Positions 5,418 to 6,707 of a stretch of 6,707 nucleotides of DNA are shown piece by piece (position 1 is the stretch's first letter; each line of letters opens with the position of its first letter). The DNA is from Thiotrichales bacterium (GTDB lineage: Bacteria; Pseudomonadota; Gammaproteobacteria; J044). Below the pieces are notes generated by a model. It was not told the origin of the DNA, did not search any database, and saw only the letters and a program-made list of their open reading frames with translations. The stretch spans positions 1 through 6,707 of the forward strand of contig JANTGN010000147.1 of assembly GCA_024762895.1 (NCBI GenBank), in the 5' to 3' direction. Position numbers and translations under genes: made by a program.

Positions 5418-6707
5418 TTAAACTCCGCAGGTTGTTTGGTTGACGTTGACCTTGATGAGCTCTTCACCATCCGGGTCGGTGACGTGTACCGCACAGGCTA
5501 TACAGGGGTCGAAACTGTGAATGGTACGCAGGATCTCAACAGGCTGTTTGGGGTCATGCAGGTGATGCCCCTTGAGGCCTGCTTCATAGGGGCCACTTTG
5601 ACCCTGAGGATCCCTGGGGCCGGCATTCCAGGTACTGGGTACCACGGCCTGGTAATTATCGATCTTGCCATCCTTGATCACGATCCAGTGTGCCAGTGCG
5701 CCACGCGGGGCCTCGGTGAACCCAACACCCCTGGCCTCTTTTGGCCAGGTGGAGGGATCCCAGAGTTCCTCGTTAAAGGTGCGGACGTCGCCCGCCTTGA
5801 TATTAGCGACCAGCTGGTCGTACCAGCTTTGCATCTGGTCGGCGAATACCTTGGTCTCCAGGGTGCGGGCCGCGGTGCGTCCCAGGGTGGAGAACAGTGC
5901 AGTGACCGGTACATCCAGGGTCTTCAGGGTGTAGTCGACGAGCTCTTTCATCTGCTCATTGCCGGAGGCATACATCATCAGGGCGCGTGACAGAGGCCCG
6001 ACTTCCATGGCCTTGCCCTTCCAGCGTGGCGATTTCAGCCAGGAATAGGACTGGTCGACATCGAGGTGATCATAGGGTGGCGTGGGGCCATCATAATTCA
6101 GGGTGGTCTCACCCTCATAAGGATGCAGGCCTTTGTCCTTACCGCCTTCATAGTCGTACCAGGAATGCGACACGAACTCTTCGATCTGATCAGAGGCATT
6201 CAGGTCCATTTCATGGATGGTGGAGATATCACGATCCAGGATAACGCCGCGAGGTACCAGCAGATTGCTGGCATCACCCGATGCATCCATAGGGAAGTCG
6301 CCATAACACATGAAGTTGCCCACGCCCTCACCCTGCTTGAACCAGTCCTTATAAAAGCCGGCTATCGCCAGGGTGTCGGGGACATAGACCTGGTCTACGA
6401 ACTGGCGCATACCATCGATGACATTCTTGACCACGGCAAGACCTACATCATTGAGTGCGGTTGCGCCGGCCTCGGTACCCAGACCGCCCTGCCCTGATTC
6501 AACGCTAATGGCGGATGGTGCACCACCGACCAGGAAATTGGGATGCGGGTTCTTACCACCAAAGATGGCGTGCAGCTTGACGACATCACGTTGCCAGGCC
6601 AGGGCTTCCAGGTAATGGGCAACGGCCATCAGGTTGGCTTCGGGTGGCAGCTTGTAGGCCGGGTGGCCCCAGTAACCATTGGAGAAGATACCCAGCTGCC
6701 CGGACTC
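5418..6707 (-). CDS. hupL: Group 1 [NiFe] hydrogenase large subunit, N-terminal part outside the window
   Basis: The last 429 codons of the catalytic subunit (hupL/hyaB/hoxG type) that oxidises H2 at a Ni-Fe(CN)2CO centre, passing electrons through an Fe-S small subunit to the membrane. The first visible residues are ESGQLGIFSNGYWGHPAYKL, which runs in frame from the window edge, so the Met at 6627-6629 is internal. Family blocks visible in order are IFGGKNPHPNFLVGG, the APRGALAHW block, NYQAVVPSTWN followed by GPRD, and the C-terminal motif DPCIACAVH. In that motif the two cysteines (codons 5502-5504 and 5493-5495) are nickel ligands and the His (5484-5486) marks the site where a HyaD/HupD-type endopeptidase trims the tail. 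About 150-190 residues, including the N-terminal CxxC nickel ligands, lie beyond the right edge. The expected small subunit should be upstream there. The tail after His is 21 residues, longer than the 15 of E. coli HyaB. No frameshift is seen. Confidence 0.97.
   Translation of the reverse strand, partial: ESGQLGIFSNGYWGHPAYKLPPEANLMAVAHYLEALAWQRDVVKLHAIFGGKNPHPNFLVGGAPSAISVESGQGGLGTEAGATALNDVGLAVVKNVIDGMRQFVDQVYVPDTLAIAGFYKDWFKQGEGVGNFMCYGDFPMDASGDASNLLVPRGVILDRDISTIHEMDLNASDQIEEFVSHSWYDYEGGKDKGLHPYEGETTLNYDGPTPPYDHLDVDQSYSWLKSPRWKGKAMEVGPLSRALMMYASGNEQMKELVDYTLKTLDVPVTALFSTLGRTAARTLETKVFADQMQSWYDQLVANIKAGDVRTFNEELWDPSTWPKEARGVGFTEAPRGALAHWIVIKDGKIDNYQAVVPSTWNAGPRDPQGQSGPYEAGLKGHHLHDPKQPVEILRTIHSFDPCIACAVHVTDPDGEELIKVNVNQTTCGV

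Noticed and set aside
5436..5990. Plus-strand open frame of 184 codons antisense to the hydrogenase gene
   Set aside because: It lies wholly within the strongly conserved hydrogenase large-subunit frame, and its translation shows no domain; it is a shadow of GC-rich codons.

Overview
The window looks like a proteobacterial chromosome, most likely a flagellated, hydrogen-oxidising gammaproteobacterium. This rests on a sigma28-type flagellar promoter in front of a chemoreceptor-like gene and on a group 1 [NiFe] hydrogenase of the uptake type; the species cannot be named from the sequence. Two metabolic or behavioural loci on the minus strand flank a plus-strand block of about 4 kb that reads like an accessory (defence-type) insertion.

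Layout. Positions 1-331 (minus) hold the first 110 codons of a probable methyl-accepting chemotaxis protein with a good RBS and a candidate sigma28 promoter. Positions 332-763 are an AT-rich non-coding region with three degenerate copies of a 19-bp motif (TTCCACA...CTAAA), two inverted repeats and promoter-like elements. Positions 764-3967 (plus) encode a 1067-residue protein that fuses an N-terminal phospholipase D-type nuclease domain with an SNF2-like superfamily 2 helicase/translocase and an unassigned C-terminal region. A 251-bp gap with two overlapping perfect palindromes follows. Positions 4219-4809 (plus, GTG start) encode a 196-residue protein I do not recognise. A bidirectional hairpin terminator at about 4825-4852 separates this block from the convergent minus-strand operon: hydrogenase large subunit (5418-6707, its N-terminal part lying beyond the window) followed after 2 nt by a HupE/UreJ-family membrane protein (4870-5415).

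How the genes relate. The hydrogenase large subunit carries the C-terminal nickel ligands and the maturation site, and HupE is a predicted metal-transport protein whose stop/start spacing implies translational coupling with it. The nuclease-helicase fusion has the domain make-up of anti-phage or anti-plasmid effectors (nucleic-acid cleavage plus ATP-driven translocation). The downstream unknown protein is a candidate partner. This is inferred from architecture and position, not shown. The best candidate for an undescribed system is this pair together with its repeat-bearing upstream region.
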